Origin: DASSUW01 sp035717845
Lineage (GTDB): Bacteria > Actinomycetota > Thermoleophilia > Solirubrobacterales > Solirubrobacteraceae
Direction of reading: 5' to 3'
DNA length: 64,000 bases
Assembly (NCBI GenBank): GCA_035717845.1
Contig: DASTIC010000043.1
Coordinates: 48,173 to 112,172, forward strand
Of this stretch, positions 8,109-16,553 are shown one piece after another; within the stretch, counting starts at the first letter, position 1, and each line of letters starts with the position of its first letter. Under the pieces are notes generated by a model. It did no database searches. It had not been told where the DNA came from and was given only the letters and a program-made list of their open reading frames with translations. The position numbers and the translations under genes were made by a program.

Positions 8109-9564
8109 CGGCGTACTCGGCGGGATCGAGCCGGGCGGCGCGGCGGCGGAACCGCCACGTCCAGTCGGGCCACAGGGTCGAGTTGCGGCCGGTCCGATCG
8201 AGGTACCAGCTCGCGCAGCCGGTGTTCCAGACCGTGCCGCCGAGGCGGCGGTCGAGCGCGGCGTTGAACCGCTCCTGGGCCTCGGGGCGCACCTCGATGG
8301 TGTCGGCCCCGCGCTCGGACATGAGCTCGAGCGCCCGCAACACGTGGGCGATCTGCGACTCGATCATGTAGACCATCGAGCTGTGGCCGAGGCCCGTGTT
8401 GGGGCCGAGCAGGAAGAACAGGTTGGGGAAGCCGGCGATCGTCGAGCCCAGGTACGCGTGGGGGCTTCCCTGCCAGAGGTCGGCCAGCGAGCGGCCGCCG
8501 CGCCCTCGGAACCGCTCGGCGGCCGGGTGGTCGGTCACGCGGAAGCCGGTGCCGAAGACGATCGCGTCGACCTCGCGCTCGACTCCGGCCGCGTCGACGA
8601 CGGACCGCGGGCGCACCTCGACGATGTCCTCGGTGACCAGCTCGACGTTGGGCTGGGCGAGCGCCGGATACCAGTCGCTGGACGGCAGCATGCGCTTGCA
8701 GCCGATCTCGTAGTCCGGCGTCACGCGCTCGCGCAGGGTCGGATCGGGGACCTGGCTCGCCATGTGCCGCCGCGCGCCCCACTCGACCACCTTCATCAGC
8801 GGCGGCCACTTGACCAGGCCGAGCACGAGCGCCTCGCGGCTCGCGTAGACGGTGGCGCGGGCGATGCGCTGGAGCACCGGCGCCCGCCGGTAGAGCCGGC
8901 GCTCGAGGCGGGAGATCCGCCGCGTCGTGTGCGGCAGGACCCATGGCGGCGTGCGCTGGAAGACGTGCAGGCGCTCGACCTGCGGCTGGATGGCGGGCAC
9001 GTACTGGATCGCCGAGGCGCCCGTGCCGACCGAGGCGATCCGCTTGCCGTGGACGTCGAAGTCGTGGTCCCAGCGGGAAGAGTGGAACACCGCGCCCTCG
9101 AACCGCTCGAGGCCGGGCAGGTCGGGGATCCGGGGCTCGGCCAAGAAGCCGAGGCCGGCGATCACGATCCGCGCACGCACGGTGCCCTCCGACGTCTCCA
9201 GCGCCCACGCGCGCTCGTCGTCGAGCCACGTGGCGTGCTCGACGGTGCAGTTCAGCCGCACGTGGTCCCGGACGCCGAATGCGGTGGCGCAGCGGCGCAG
9301 GTACTCCCAGATGTCCGGCTGCGTCGAGTAGGTCTCGGGCCAGTCGGGGTTGAGGGCGAACGAGAACGAGTACAGGTGCGACGGGATGTCGCACCGGCAG
9401 CCGGGATAGGTGTTGACCTGCCACGTGCCGCCGACGTCGTCCGCGCGCTCGAGGATCACGAAGTCCTCGTAACCGGCCTGCTTGAGCCGGATCGCCATCC
9501 CGATGCCGCTGAAGCCGCTGCCGATGACGGCGATGTCGGTGTTCACACAACCAGGTTTAGGCAT
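8095..9564 (-). CDS. Baeyer-Villiger-type flavin monooxygenase
   Basis: A 489-residue class B flavoprotein monooxygenase. The FAD-binding GSGFSGIG lies at about 15-22, the Baeyer-Villiger fingerprint FxGxxxHxxxW(D) is present at F155-D166, and the NADPH-binding GTGASA follows near 180-185. Such enzymes insert oxygen next to ketones using NADPH and O2. GTWQVNTYPGCRCD and the LGPNTGLGHSS C-terminal segment are also typical of the family. The start is taken at the ATG at 9564. The gene is divergent from the multicopper oxidase gene with only about 15 bp between starts. The natural substrate is unknown. Confidence 0.92.
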   Translation of the reverse strand: MPKPGCVNTDIAVIGSGFSGIGMAIRLKQAGYEDFVILERADDVGGTWQVNTYPGCRCDIPSHLYSFSFALNPDWPETYSTQPDIWEYLRRCATAFGVRDHVRLNCTVEHATWLDDERAWALETSEGTVRARIVIAGLGFLAEPRIPDLPGLERFEGAVFHSSRWDHDFDVHGKRIASVGTGASAIQYVPAIQPQVERLHVFQRTPPWVLPHTTRRISRLERRLYRRAPVLQRIARATVYASREALVLGLVKWPPLMKVVEWGARRHMASQVPDPTLRERVTPDYEIGCKRMLPSSDWYPALAQPNVELVTEDIVEVRPRSVVDAAGVEREVDAIVFGTGFRVTDHPAAERFRGRGGRSLADLWQGSPHAYLGSTIAGFPNLFFLLGPNTGLGHSSMVYMIESQIAHVLRALELMSERGADTIEVRPEAQERFNAALDRRLGGTVWNTGCASWYLDRTGRNSTLWPDWTWRFRRRAARLDPAEYAVTAS

Positions 9565-9579
9565 GCCATAATCGTTTCC

Positions 9580-10608
9580 GTGGCCAGGCTGACTCGTCGC
9601 GGACTGCTCGCCGGTTCGGTGCCCGCCCTCGGCGGGGCGGCGCTCCTGCACGGCGCGGTCCCCCATAGTCATCCATGGGACGCGCAGGCGTCGCAGTCGG
9701 CCACCCACGCGGGCCACGCCGACGGCGGACACGCGGACTTCCGCGACGGCCGCACGGTCGACCATGCCGCGAACGGCTTCGACCCGCGGGAGGTCGCGCG
9801 CGACTTCGACTGGGGCACGACGACGCGGCTGGCCAGCGGTCGCGTGCTGCGCGAGTGGGAGCTGTACGCCGTCGACCGGGAGATCGAGGTCGCCCCCGGC
9901 GTGCGCTTCGCGGCCTGGACCTACAACCAGCGGATCCCGGGGCCGACGCTGCGCTGCCGCGAGGGCGAGCGGCTGCGGATCTCGTTCGTCAACGGCTCCC
10001 AGCACCCGCACACGATCCACTTCCACGGCATCCATCCCGCTGAGATGGACGGCGTGCCGGGCGTCGGCGCCGGGCAGATCCCGCCGCGGGAGCGGACGGT
10101 GTACGAGTTCGACGCGCTGCCCGCCGGCCTGCACCTCTACCACTGCCACGTCAGGCCGCTGGCCGAGCACATCGCCAAGGGTCTGTACGGCGCGTTCATC
10201 GTCGATCCCGCCGACGGCCGCGAGGAGGCCGACGAGCTCGTGATGGTCATGAACGGGTTCGACACCAACTTCGACCGCGCCAACGAGGTCTACGCGGCCA
10301 ACACGATCCCGTTCGCGTACACGCACGAGCCGCTCGCCGTGCGGCGCGACGAGCTGGTGCGGATCTACCTCGTCAACGTGCTCGAGTACGACCTCATCAA
10401 CTCGTTCCACCTGCACGGGAATCTGTTCGACTACTTCCCGACGGGCACGTCGAAGACGCCGTCCGAGCTGACCGACACGGTGATGCTCTGCCAGGGCCAG
10501 CGGGGGATCCTCGAGTGGCGCTTCCAGCACCCGGGCAAGTTCATGTTCCACGCGCACCAGTCCGAGTTCACCGAGCTCGGCTGGCAGGGCTTCTTCGAGG
10601 TGTCCTGA
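9580..10608 (+). CDS. Two-domain multicopper oxidase, Tat-exported
   Basis: A 342-residue cupredoxin oxidase. The N-terminus has a twin-arginine signal (LTRRGLLAG then a hydrophobic stretch), then a histidine-rich spacer (about 29-55). Copper-binding HxH pairs are HFH (147-149), HCH (188-190), HLH (277-279) and HAH (324-326). The only type 1 copper cysteine is C189 in domain 1 (YHCHVRPLAEH); domain 2 has HAH instead of HCH, so the blue copper site sits only in the first domain. Its stop overlaps the start of a ZIP transporter gene (TGATG), indicating tight co-expression. It probably oxidises metal ions or phenolics outside the membrane. The GTG start is the first before the Tat motif. Confidence 0.88.
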   Translation: MARLTRRGLLAGSVPALGGAALLHGAVPHSHPWDAQASQSATHAGHADGGHADFRDGRTVDHAANGFDPREVARDFDWGTTTRLASGRVLREWELYAVDREIEVAPGVRFAAWTYNQRIPGPTLRCREGERLRISFVNGSQHPHTIHFHGIHPAEMDGVPGVGAGQIPPRERTVYEFDALPAGLHLYHCHVRPLAEHIAKGLYGAFIVDPADGREEADELVMVMNGFDTNFDRANEVYAANTIPFAYTHEPLAVRRDELVRIYLVNVLEYDLINSFHLHGNLFDYFPTGTSKTPSELTDTVMLCQGQRGILEWRFQHPGKFMFHAHQSEFTELGWQGFFEVS

Positions 10609-11789
10609 TGGAAGGGCGCACGGCAGCTCTCCCCGCGTCGCGCGTGCCGGTGTGGGCGCTCGGGCTGGTGCCGCTGATGCTGATCGTGGCCGCCGTGGCC
10701 GCGTTCGTGCTGCTCGACGGGCCGGGGCTGGGCGAGCGGCGCGGCCCGCCGGCCGAGGAGCTGGTGGTCGAGCGCACGGTGCTCGAGCCGGGGACGATCG
10801 AACTGACGGTGCGCAACGACGGGCCGGATGCGGTGACGATCGCGCAGGCCACGGTCAACGACGCGTTCGCGCAGTTCTCCGGCGCCGAGGACCCGGTGGG
10901 GCGGCTCGAGACCGCGACCGTGCGGGTGTCGCAGCCGTGGGTCGAGGGCGAGGCGTACGAGGTGGTGCTGCTGACGTCGTCCGGGGGGACGATCGCGCAC
11001 GAGATCCCGGTGGCGGTCGAGACCCCGGCCGCGGACCTCTCCTTCTTCGGCCTGATGGCGCTGCTCGGTGTCTACGTCGGCGTCATCCCGGTTGCCCTGG
11101 GGATGCTCTGGCTGCCGTGGATCCGCAGCATCCCGCCGCGGTGGCTGCGGGCGGTGATGGCGCTCACGGTCGGGCTGCTCGCGTTCCTCGCCATCGACGC
11201 GACGCTCGAGGGGCTGGAGCTGGCCGGGGAGGGCTCGCAGGCGCTCGGGGGAGCGGGGCTCGTGCTGCTCGGGGGCGCGGTCGCGTTCCTGGGGCTGACC
11301 GGCGTGTCAGGGTGGCTGGCGGCGCGCCGCTCGACGGTGTCGGGCTCGTCGCTGGCGCTGCTCGTCGCGATCGGGATCGGGCTGCACAACCTCGGCGAGG
11401 GAGTGGCGATCGGGGCCGCCTACTCGGCCGGCGCGCTGGCCCTGGGCGCCTTCCTGGTGGTCGGGTTCGCGCTGCACAACACGACCGAGGGCCTCGCGAT
11501 CGTGGCGCCCGTCGCCCGCATGACGCCGTCGCTGGGGCGGCTGGCGCTGCTCGGGCTGGTGGCCGGCGCACCGGCCGTGCTGGGGGCGTGGATCGGAGCC
11601 GCGGCCTTCAACGCGAGCGCCGCGGCGTTCCTGTTCGGCTTCGGGGCGGGCGCGATCGTCCAGGTGATCGTGCAACTCGCGCCCACCCTGCGCGACGAGG
11701 GGGGCCGCACGCTGCACCCCGTCGCCGTGTCCGGCCTCCTGGCCGGCCTCGGCGTGATGTTCCTGACCGGCCTGCTGATCAGCGTGTGA
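10608..11789 (+). CDS. ZIP-family metal transporter with N-terminal extracytoplasmic domain
   Basis: A 393-residue membrane protein. One N-terminal membrane helix (about 15-35) is followed by an approximately 100-residue soluble domain with beta-sandwich character (VEIT-like strands, LTVRNDGPDAVTIAQATVND), and then about eight transmembrane helices. The ZIP metal-binding signatures HNLGEGVAIG (from residue 260) and HNTTEGLAIV (from residue 290) are clear. ZIP proteins import Zn, Fe or Mn. The extra N-terminal domain is unusual for ZIPs. Coupling with the upstream multicopper oxidase suggests oxidation-linked metal uptake. The stop overlaps the convergent glycosyltransferase by 11 bp. Confidence 0.9.
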   Translation: MEGRTAALPASRVPVWALGLVPLMLIVAAVAAFVLLDGPGLGERRGPPAEELVVERTVLEPGTIELTVRNDGPDAVTIAQATVNDAFAQFSGAEDPVGRLETATVRVSQPWVEGEAYEVVLLTSSGGTIAHEIPVAVETPAADLSFFGLMALLGVYVGVIPVALGMLWLPWIRSIPPRWLRAVMALTVGLLAFLAIDATLEGLELAGEGSQALGGAGLVLLGGAVAFLGLTGVSGWLAARRSTVSGSSLALLVAIGIGLHNLGEGVAIGAAYSAGALALGAFLVVGFALHNTTEGLAIVAPVARMTPSLGRLALLGLVAGAPAVLGAWIGAAAFNASAAAFLFGFGAGAIVQVIVQLAPTLRDEGGRTLHPVAVSGLLAGLGVMFLTGLLISV

Positions 11790-13695
11790 GTGCTCGTAGT
11801 GCCTCGGCGGCGCCCTGGAGGTCGTAGAGGCCGTCCACTGAGCTGACGGGTGTGCCGACCTGCTCGACGGCGGCCATCACCTCGGAGGCGCCGACCCGCC
11901 CGTCGTTGCCCATCCCGCCCGCGGCGGAGGTGAGGACCCAGCGGATCCGCCCGTCCTCGACCGCGTCGGCGAGCCACCCGATGCTGACCTGGCTCTCGCG
12001 GCCGGAGAAGCCGCCGAGGGCCGCGACGTCGGCGCCCGACGTGATCAGCGAGCCGGCCGCGCCGGACTGGCTGGCGACCGCGATCGTGCCGCCGCCGTTG
12101 GCCTGGGCGTACTCGACCGCCGCGGACAGCGACGACGTGTCGCCGCCGAAGGAACCCGGCCCGCCCGCCCCGGCCATGCCGCCGGCCGGAGGCGCGAAGC
12201 CGGCGCCTCCCGCGCCGGGACCGCCGAAGCCGGTCGTCGCCGGGCCGCCGGCCGGGAACGTGCCGCTGGCCGCGTAGCCGGGGGTCTGGAGCGACCACGA
12301 CGCGGGGGCGAGGAGCAGCGCGGTGACCGCGGCGGCCGCGACGATCGCGCGCCCGCGGGTGCCGAGGACGTCGGCCGCGAGCAGCACGGCGACGCCGAAG
12401 CCCGCGGCCACGAGCAAGGTCGGCAGCCAGGCGAGGTCGGAGGTGCCGCGCAGGACGATCCACTCGGTGGCCACGCCCGCGAGCACGAACGCCGGGCCGA
12501 GCACGCGCGCGGTCAGACCGCCGCGCAGGATCACCCCGGCGCCGGCACCGACCAGCGCGGCGATCATCGGCGCGAGCTGGGAGACGTAGTACGGGTGGAA
12601 TATGCCCTCGGCGCGGCTGAAGGCGACCGCCATGGTCAGGCCCGCGCCGCCGACCGCAAGCAGCCAGCCGGTGCGTGCGTCGGTGCGCCGCAGGCGTGTG
12701 ATCGCGAGCACGCCGATCCCCGCCGCGACGGCCGCTCCCAGCAGCCAGCCGGCCTGGCCGCCGAGCGCCTCGTTGAGCAGTCGCATGGCGCCCGGCTCGC
12801 CGCCGAACACGCCGCCGGCGCCGCCGCCGGCGCCAGGCCCGACGCCGCCGCCCGGCCCGCCGTCCTGGCCGAAGAGCCGGCCGAGGCCGTTGTAGCCGAA
12901 GATCAGCGACCAGATGCTGTTGTCGCTGGTTCCCGACACCCACGGGCGGTCGGTGGCCGGGGTCAGCCAGATCAGGAGCGGCCACGCGAGACCCACCGCC
13001 GCCGTCGCCGCGCCGCCGGCCGCCAGGCCGCGGGCCGCAGCGGCCCGCCCGCGCGGCGCCACCCACAGCCAGGCGACCACCAGGGCCGGCACGACGAGTA
13101 GAGCCGCGGCCATCTTCGCCTCGAAGCCGAGGCCTACGGCGACGCCCGCCAGCACGATCCACCGCGTCCGCCCGTCCTCGAGCCCGCGCACGACGAACCA
13201 CAGCGCGGCGGTGCAGCAGAGGACCAGCAGCGCGTCGGGGTTGTTGTGGCGCGCGATCGCGACGGTCACCGGCGTCAGCACCAGAGCCAGGCCGGCGACG
13301 AAGCCGGCCGGGCGGCCGAACCGCCGGCGCGTCATGTCATAGGTCAGCGCGACGGTGCCGACGCCCATCAGCGCTTGCGGCAGGAGCAGGCTCCACGAGC
13401 TGAAGCCGAACAGCCGCGCGGAAAGCGCCTGCACCCACAGGGCGAGCGGCGGCTTGTCCACCGTCATCACGCCCGACGTGTCGAACGCGCCGTAGACGAA
13501 CGCGTGCCAGCTCGTGGTCATCGAGCGCACAGCAGCGCTGTAGTACTCGTTGGCGAAGCCGTTCCGATCGAGCGCCCACATGTAGAGCACGCCGGCCGCC
13601 ACCAGCAGCACGGCGAGCTCGGGACGCGGAAGGGAGAGGGCCAGCGGCCGCAGGCGGTCGCGGCGTGCCGGGAGCGAGAGCGAAGAGGTCGTCAT
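11779..13695 (-). CDS. ArnT/YkcB-like GT39-superfamily glycosyltransferase
   Basis: A 638-residue polytopic membrane glycosyltransferase of the PMT/ArnT superfamily that moves a sugar from a polyprenyl-phosphate donor onto an outer-face acceptor. The first extracytoplasmic loop has NEYYSAAVRSM and the DKPPLALWVQ motif typical of this superfamily, and about 10-12 hydrophobic helices follow. Residues about 475-640 form a glycine-rich linker plus a soluble YkcA/B-like C-terminal domain (VEYAQANGGGTIAVASQS). The ATG at 13695 has AAGG upstream. A motif at 13740-13756 matches one in front of the nearby OmpR regulator, suggesting control by that two-component system. Confidence 0.88.
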   Translation of the reverse strand: MTTSSLSLPARRDRLRPLALSLPRPELAVLLVAAGVLYMWALDRNGFANEYYSAAVRSMTTSWHAFVYGAFDTSGVMTVDKPPLALWVQALSARLFGFSSWSLLLPQALMGVGTVALTYDMTRRRFGRPAGFVAGLALVLTPVTVAIARHNNPDALLVLCCTAALWFVVRGLEDGRTRWIVLAGVAVGLGFEAKMAAALLVVPALVVAWLWVAPRGRAAAARGLAAGGAATAAVGLAWPLLIWLTPATDRPWVSGTSDNSIWSLIFGYNGLGRLFGQDGGPGGGVGPGAGGGAGGVFGGEPGAMRLLNEALGGQAGWLLGAAVAAGIGVLAITRLRRTDARTGWLLAVGGAGLTMAVAFSRAEGIFHPYYVSQLAPMIAALVGAGAGVILRGGLTARVLGPAFVLAGVATEWIVLRGTSDLAWLPTLLVAAGFGVAVLLAADVLGTRGRAIVAAAAVTALLLAPASWSLQTPGYAASGTFPAGGPATTGFGGPGAGGAGFAPPAGGMAGAGGPGSFGGDTSSLSAAVEYAQANGGGTIAVASQSGAAGSLITSGADVAALGGFSGRESQVSIGWLADAVEDGRIRWVLTSAAGGMGNDGRVGASEVMAAVEQVGTPVSSVDGLYDLQGAAEALRALTR

Positions 13696-13739
13696 GGCGA
13701 CCACCTTCGGCGAAGCGCCCCAGAGCCGGCTGTGACGAC

Positions 13740-13756
13740 CCTGGGAGTTCTCTGAG
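13740..13756. promoter_or_regulatory. Candidate OmpR-type regulator site upstream of glycosyltransferase
   Basis: CCTGGGAGTTCTCTGAG matches CCTGGGAACTTCCTGAG at 16567-16583 in 13 of 17 positions. The two copies begin 45 and 44 bp upstream of their respective start codons and share the same orientation relative to the gene. This supports a shared binding site for the response regulator encoded at 15825-16523. Confidence 0.45.
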
Positions 13757-13761
13757 CCGCC

Positions 13762-13878
13762 CTACTGGCCGACCATCTCGGGGTGGTGCTCCTGGACGTG
13801 CTGCTCGACCTTGGCGACCAGCTCGTCGTCGGTCTCGGCCTCGACGTCAGTGCCGCACACGCAGTGGACGACCTTCAT
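13762..13878 (-). CDS. DUF1059-type small protein
   Basis: A 38-residue peptide beginning MKVVHCVCGTDVEAETDDEL and ending HPEMVGQ. The pattern (a CxCG near the N-terminus, ETDDELVAKVEQHVQEHH) matches the DUF1059 family of small actinobacterial proteins of unknown function; the two cysteines could bind a metal. The ATG at 13878 has AAGGA about 11 bases upstream. It sits alone between the glycosyltransferase and a small helical protein on the same strand. It is too short for most automatic gene finding. Confidence 0.75.
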   Translation of the reverse strand: MKVVHCVCGTDVEAETDDELVAKVEQHVQEHHPEMVGQ

Positions 13879-13900
13879 GGCGATCCATTCCTTCGGGACG

Positions 13901-14197
13901 TCAATCATCGCGCACGGCGCGCGCCTGGGCGGCATCCATCCACATCTCCCAGCGCCCCGACGCCGAGCTGCGCTCGTCGAGGAACCGATACGGGCGCCGC
14001 CCGCCGAACTCGGTGTGCCGCAGGTGAGAGACGCCGCCGAGAACGGACGCGATCCGCCGCCGCGGCCACCCGATCGAGTCCTCGATCTCGGGAAAGGTGC
14101 GAGGCCGGTCGGGCGCCCGCGCGAGCCCGTGCAGCAGCTCGCGCATGAGGTCGCTGCACCGGTCGTGGAACCGAGCGATCTCGCCGGGGTCGGTCAT
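13901..14197 (-). CDS. Small winged-helix-like hypothetical protein (DUF6416-like)
   Basis: A 98-residue protein starting MTDPGEIARFHDRC. It has three predicted helices then a beta-like end: LMRELLHGLARAPDRP, TFPEIEDSIGWPRRRIASVLGGV, then GGRRPYRF. This resembles a compact winged-helix fold and may be a DUF6416-type protein, but that assignment is tentative. The real start is the ATG at 14197; the apparent upstream extension runs through the palindromic repeat element and is unlikely to be coded. Function unknown. Confidence 0.6.
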   Translation of the reverse strand: MTDPGEIARFHDRCSDLMRELLHGLARAPDRPRTFPEIEDSIGWPRRRIASVLGGVSHLRHTEFGGRRPYRFLDERSSASGRWEMWMDAAQARAVRDD

Positions 14198-14218
14198 CGC
14201 ATTGTCTGGCGCGTGCTC

Positions 14219-14425
14219 GGCGAACGTCAACGGCGGCATTGAGGGAAGGCTCGGGAGGGTGCATAACGTCGACCTCACGATGGCGCTGCTTGTGAGGTCG
14301 ACGAAATGCACGCTATAGGGGCATAACGTCGACCTCACGCGCCCGAGAGCCGTGCGGTCGACGAAATGCACCCTCGCCGCGGCAGGCTCCCCACGCCTCC
14401 CTACCCAGCCGCAGTTGACGTTGCC
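14219..14425. repeat. Palindromic repeat element, copy 1 (interrupted)
   Basis: The left arm (14219-14250, beginning GGCGAACGTCAACGGCGGC and ending GAGGGAAGGC) and right arm (14395-14425, GCCTCCCTACCCAGCCGC then AGTTGACGTTGCC) match the arms of the compact element at 49458-49529. Here the arms are about 145 bp apart instead of 8 bp, because two tandem hairpin units lie between them. The right arm supplies the last codons and stop of the histidine kinase gene. No transposase or target duplication was identified. Confidence 0.75.
14259..14371. repeat. Two tandem 60-bp hairpin units nested in the palindromic element
   Basis: Unit A pairs 14259-14278 with 14292-14311 (20-nt arms, GTGCATAACGTCGACCTCAC against GTGAGGTCGACGAAATGCAC, one 2-nt internal mismatch, 13-nt loop). 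Unit B repeats the arms at 14321-14338 and 14352-14371, exactly 60 bp later, with a different loop. Conserved arms and divergent loops suggest selection on structure. No open reading frame is supported here. Confidence 0.8.
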
Positions 14426-15825
14426 GGAAGCACCACCGAGAAGACGGCCCCACCGCCATTGGTGTTCGCGGCATCCACCGACCCCCCATGGGCGTCGACG
14501 ATCGCGGCGACGATGGCGAGCCCTAACCCGGCGCCCGCCTTGCCCCGCTCGCGGCCGCCCTCGGCGCGCCAGAAGCGCTCGAAGAGCGCTGCGGGGTCCT
14601 CGCTCGGGAGCCCGGGGCCGTGGTCGCGGACCGCCAGCCGCACCGCGCCGTCGGAGCCCGCCACCGAGACCTCGATCGGGCTTCCCGGCGGCGTGTGGAC
14701 GAGGGCGTTGCGGAGCAGGTTGCCGAGGACCTGGCGGAGCTGGTGGGCGTCGCCCATGACGACCGGCTCGCCGTCCCGGACCAGCTCGATCTCCCGGTCT
14801 GGGGCCGTGGCGCGGGCGTCGTCGACCGCGTCGCCGGCAAGCGTGTCGAGCCGCACCTCGGTGTGCGGCGCCTCGGCGATCTCGTCGAGCCGCGCCAGGG
14901 TCAGCAGGTCCTCGACGAGCACCCCCATGCGGGCCGCCTCGTCCTCGACGCGCCGCATCGACCGCTCGACCTCCTCGCCCTCGCGCGCGGCGCCCATCCG
15001 GTAGAGCTCGGCGTAGCCGCGGATCGAGGCGAGCGGCGTGCGCAGCTCGTGGGACGCGTCGGCGAGGAAGCGGCGCAGGCGGTCCTCGCTCGCCTGCCGC
15101 TCGGAGAACGCGCGCTCGAGCCGGTCGAGCATCGCGTTCAGCGCGATGCCGAGGCGGCCCACCTCGGTGCGCGGGTCGGTCGACTCGACGCGGCGGGAGA
15201 GGTCGCCGCCGGCGATCGCACCCGCGGTGTGGCCGATGCGGTCGAGCGGCAGCAGGCCGACCCGCACCACGGCCCAGGCGACCGCCCCGAGCACGATCAG
15301 CACGACCGCGATCACGAGCGCTTCGAGCAGGAGCAGCCGCTGGAGCGCGTCGTCGATGTCGGTCATCGGCGCGGCCACGACCGTCACCCCGTGCGGGTCG
15401 GGCACCGCGTAGACGCGGTAGCGCGTGTCGTCGCCGTTCTCGCCCGAGACGGTGAACGGGCGCTCGAGCGGGAGGTCGGCCGGCAGGGCGGGGTCGGCCG
15501 ACGTCTCGTCGTTGAAGTCGAGGTCCCGGCTCCCCAGCACCTTGCCGGAGGCGTCGCGCCGCTCGACATAGGTGCCGAGCGGCAGCCCCTCACCGGGAGG
15601 CGGGCCGCCGCGGGGGCCGGGCCCTCGGCGGCCGCGGCCGGCATCCTCGACGCCCCGTTCCTCGAGCGCGCCGACCGCCGCCCCCTGCGCCCCGCGGAGA
15701 TCCTCGTCGAGGCGGTCGAGCAGGTACGAGCGCTGCCCGAAGTACGTGATCCCGCCGAGCAGGAGCAGCCCCACGGCCGTCAGCGCGAGCAGCGCGGCGA
15801 TCAGCCGCGAGCGCAGCGAGGCCAT
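14401..15825 (-). CDS. Sensor histidine kinase (HAMP-HisKA-HATPase)
   Basis: A 474-residue membrane sensor kinase. Transmembrane helices lie at about 8-30 and 165-187, flanking a ~135-residue extracytoplasmic sensor with a GPRGGPPPGEG low-complexity stretch. A HAMP linker follows (about 188-240), then the phosphorylated histidine H259 in DASHELRTPLASIRGY, and an ATPase domain with NLLRNALVHTPPG (N box), VRDHGPGLP (G1) and KAGAGLGLAIV (G2). Its ATG overlaps the regulator's stop (TGATG). The last eight residues (PATSTAAG) and stop are encoded by the right arm of the palindromic repeat, so the original C-terminus may have been replaced. The signal is unknown. Confidence 0.93.
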   Translation of the reverse strand: MASLRSRLIAALLALTAVGLLLLGGITYFGQRSYLLDRLDEDLRGAQGAAVGALEERGVEDAGRGRRGPGPRGGPPPGEGLPLGTYVERRDASGKVLGSRDLDFNDETSADPALPADLPLERPFTVSGENGDDTRYRVYAVPDPHGVTVVAAPMTDIDDALQRLLLLEALVIAVVLIVLGAVAWAVVRVGLLPLDRIGHTAGAIAGGDLSRRVESTDPRTEVGRLGIALNAMLDRLERAFSERQASEDRLRRFLADASHELRTPLASIRGYAELYRMGAAREGEEVERSMRRVEDEAARMGVLVEDLLTLARLDEIAEAPHTEVRLDTLAGDAVDDARATAPDREIELVRDGEPVVMGDAHQLRQVLGNLLRNALVHTPPGSPIEVSVAGSDGAVRLAVRDHGPGLPSEDPAALFERFWRAEGGRERGKAGAGLGLAIVAAIVDAHGGSVDAANTNGGGAVFSVVLPATSTAAG

Positions 15826-16523
15826 CAGACCCGCGGCGGGCGCAGCGCGTACCCGACGCCGCGCACGGTCTGGATCAGCGGCGGGCCGTGGGCGTCGAGC
15901 TTCTTGCGCAGGTAGCTCACGTACGTCTCCAGCACGCGGGCGTCGCCGCCGAAGTCGTAGTCCCACACGTGCTCGAGCAGCTGTGTGCGGGTCAGCACCC
16001 GGCGCGGGTTGAGGAGCAGGTAGCGGAGCAGCCGGTACTCGGTGGCCGTGAGGTCGACCGGAGCGCCGGAGCGCGTGACCTCGCGGGCGTCCTCGTCGAG
16101 CTCGACGTCCTCGAAGGTCAACCGGCTCGACTCGGGCTCGGCGAGCCCGGCGCGCCGCAGGATGGTGCGGATGCGCGCGACGAGCTCCTCGAGGCTGAAC
16201 GGCTTGGTCACGTAGTCGTCGCCGCCGAGCGTGAGGCCGCGGATCTTGTCCTCGGTGGCGTCGCGCGCGGTCAGGAAGATGATGGGGACGCGGTTGCGCT
16301 GGGCGCCGAGCCGCTGGGCGACGTCGAAGCCCTCCATGTCGGGCAGCATCACGTCGAGCACGATCAGGTCGGGACGGAAGGTGGACACGGCGGACAGCGC
16401 CGCCGCCCCGGTCCCCGCCGACTCGACCTCGAAGCCCTGGAAGCGGAGGGCCATCGTGATGACGTCGACGATGTTCGGCTCGTCGTCGACGACGAGGACG
16501 CGGTGCGGAGCAGTGTGGTTCAT
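15825..16523 (-). CDS. OmpR/PhoB-family response regulator
   Basis: A 232-residue regulator. The receiver domain (about 7-120) has the acidic pair D13/D14, phospho-acceptor D57 in LIVLDVMLPDMEG and the conserved lysine in GGDDYVTKPFS. The C-terminal winged-helix domain (about 135-230) has LTATEYRLLRYLLLNPRRVL and a terminal RTVRGVGYALR, the standard OmpR wing. It is translated just ahead of its cognate kinase. Direct TTCCT repeats with an 11-bp period at 16554-16580 lie about 30 bp upstream of the ATG, suggesting autoregulation; a similar site precedes the nearby glycosyltransferase. Confidence 0.94.
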   Translation of the reverse strand: MNHTAPHRVLVVDDEPNIVDVITMALRFQGFEVESAGTGAAALSAVSTFRPDLIVLDVMLPDMEGFDVAQRLGAQRNRVPIIFLTARDATEDKIRGLTLGGDDYVTKPFSLEELVARIRTILRRAGLAEPESSRLTFEDVELDEDAREVTRSGAPVDLTATEYRLLRYLLLNPRRVLTRTQLLEHVWDYDFGGDARVLETYVSYLRKKLDAHGPPLIQTVRGVGYALRPPRV

Positions 16524-16553
16524 GGATGCAGTCTCGGCCCGCCGGCTCGACGG

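Noticed and set aside
8095..10557. N-terminal extension of the monooxygenase through the oxidase gene
   Set aside because: The extension is antisense to the well-supported multicopper oxidase; the FAD motif begins right after the ATG at 9564.
14259..14371. CRISPR-like array
   Set aside because: Only two units, repeats are internally palindromic stems with loops, no uniform spacers and no cas genes.
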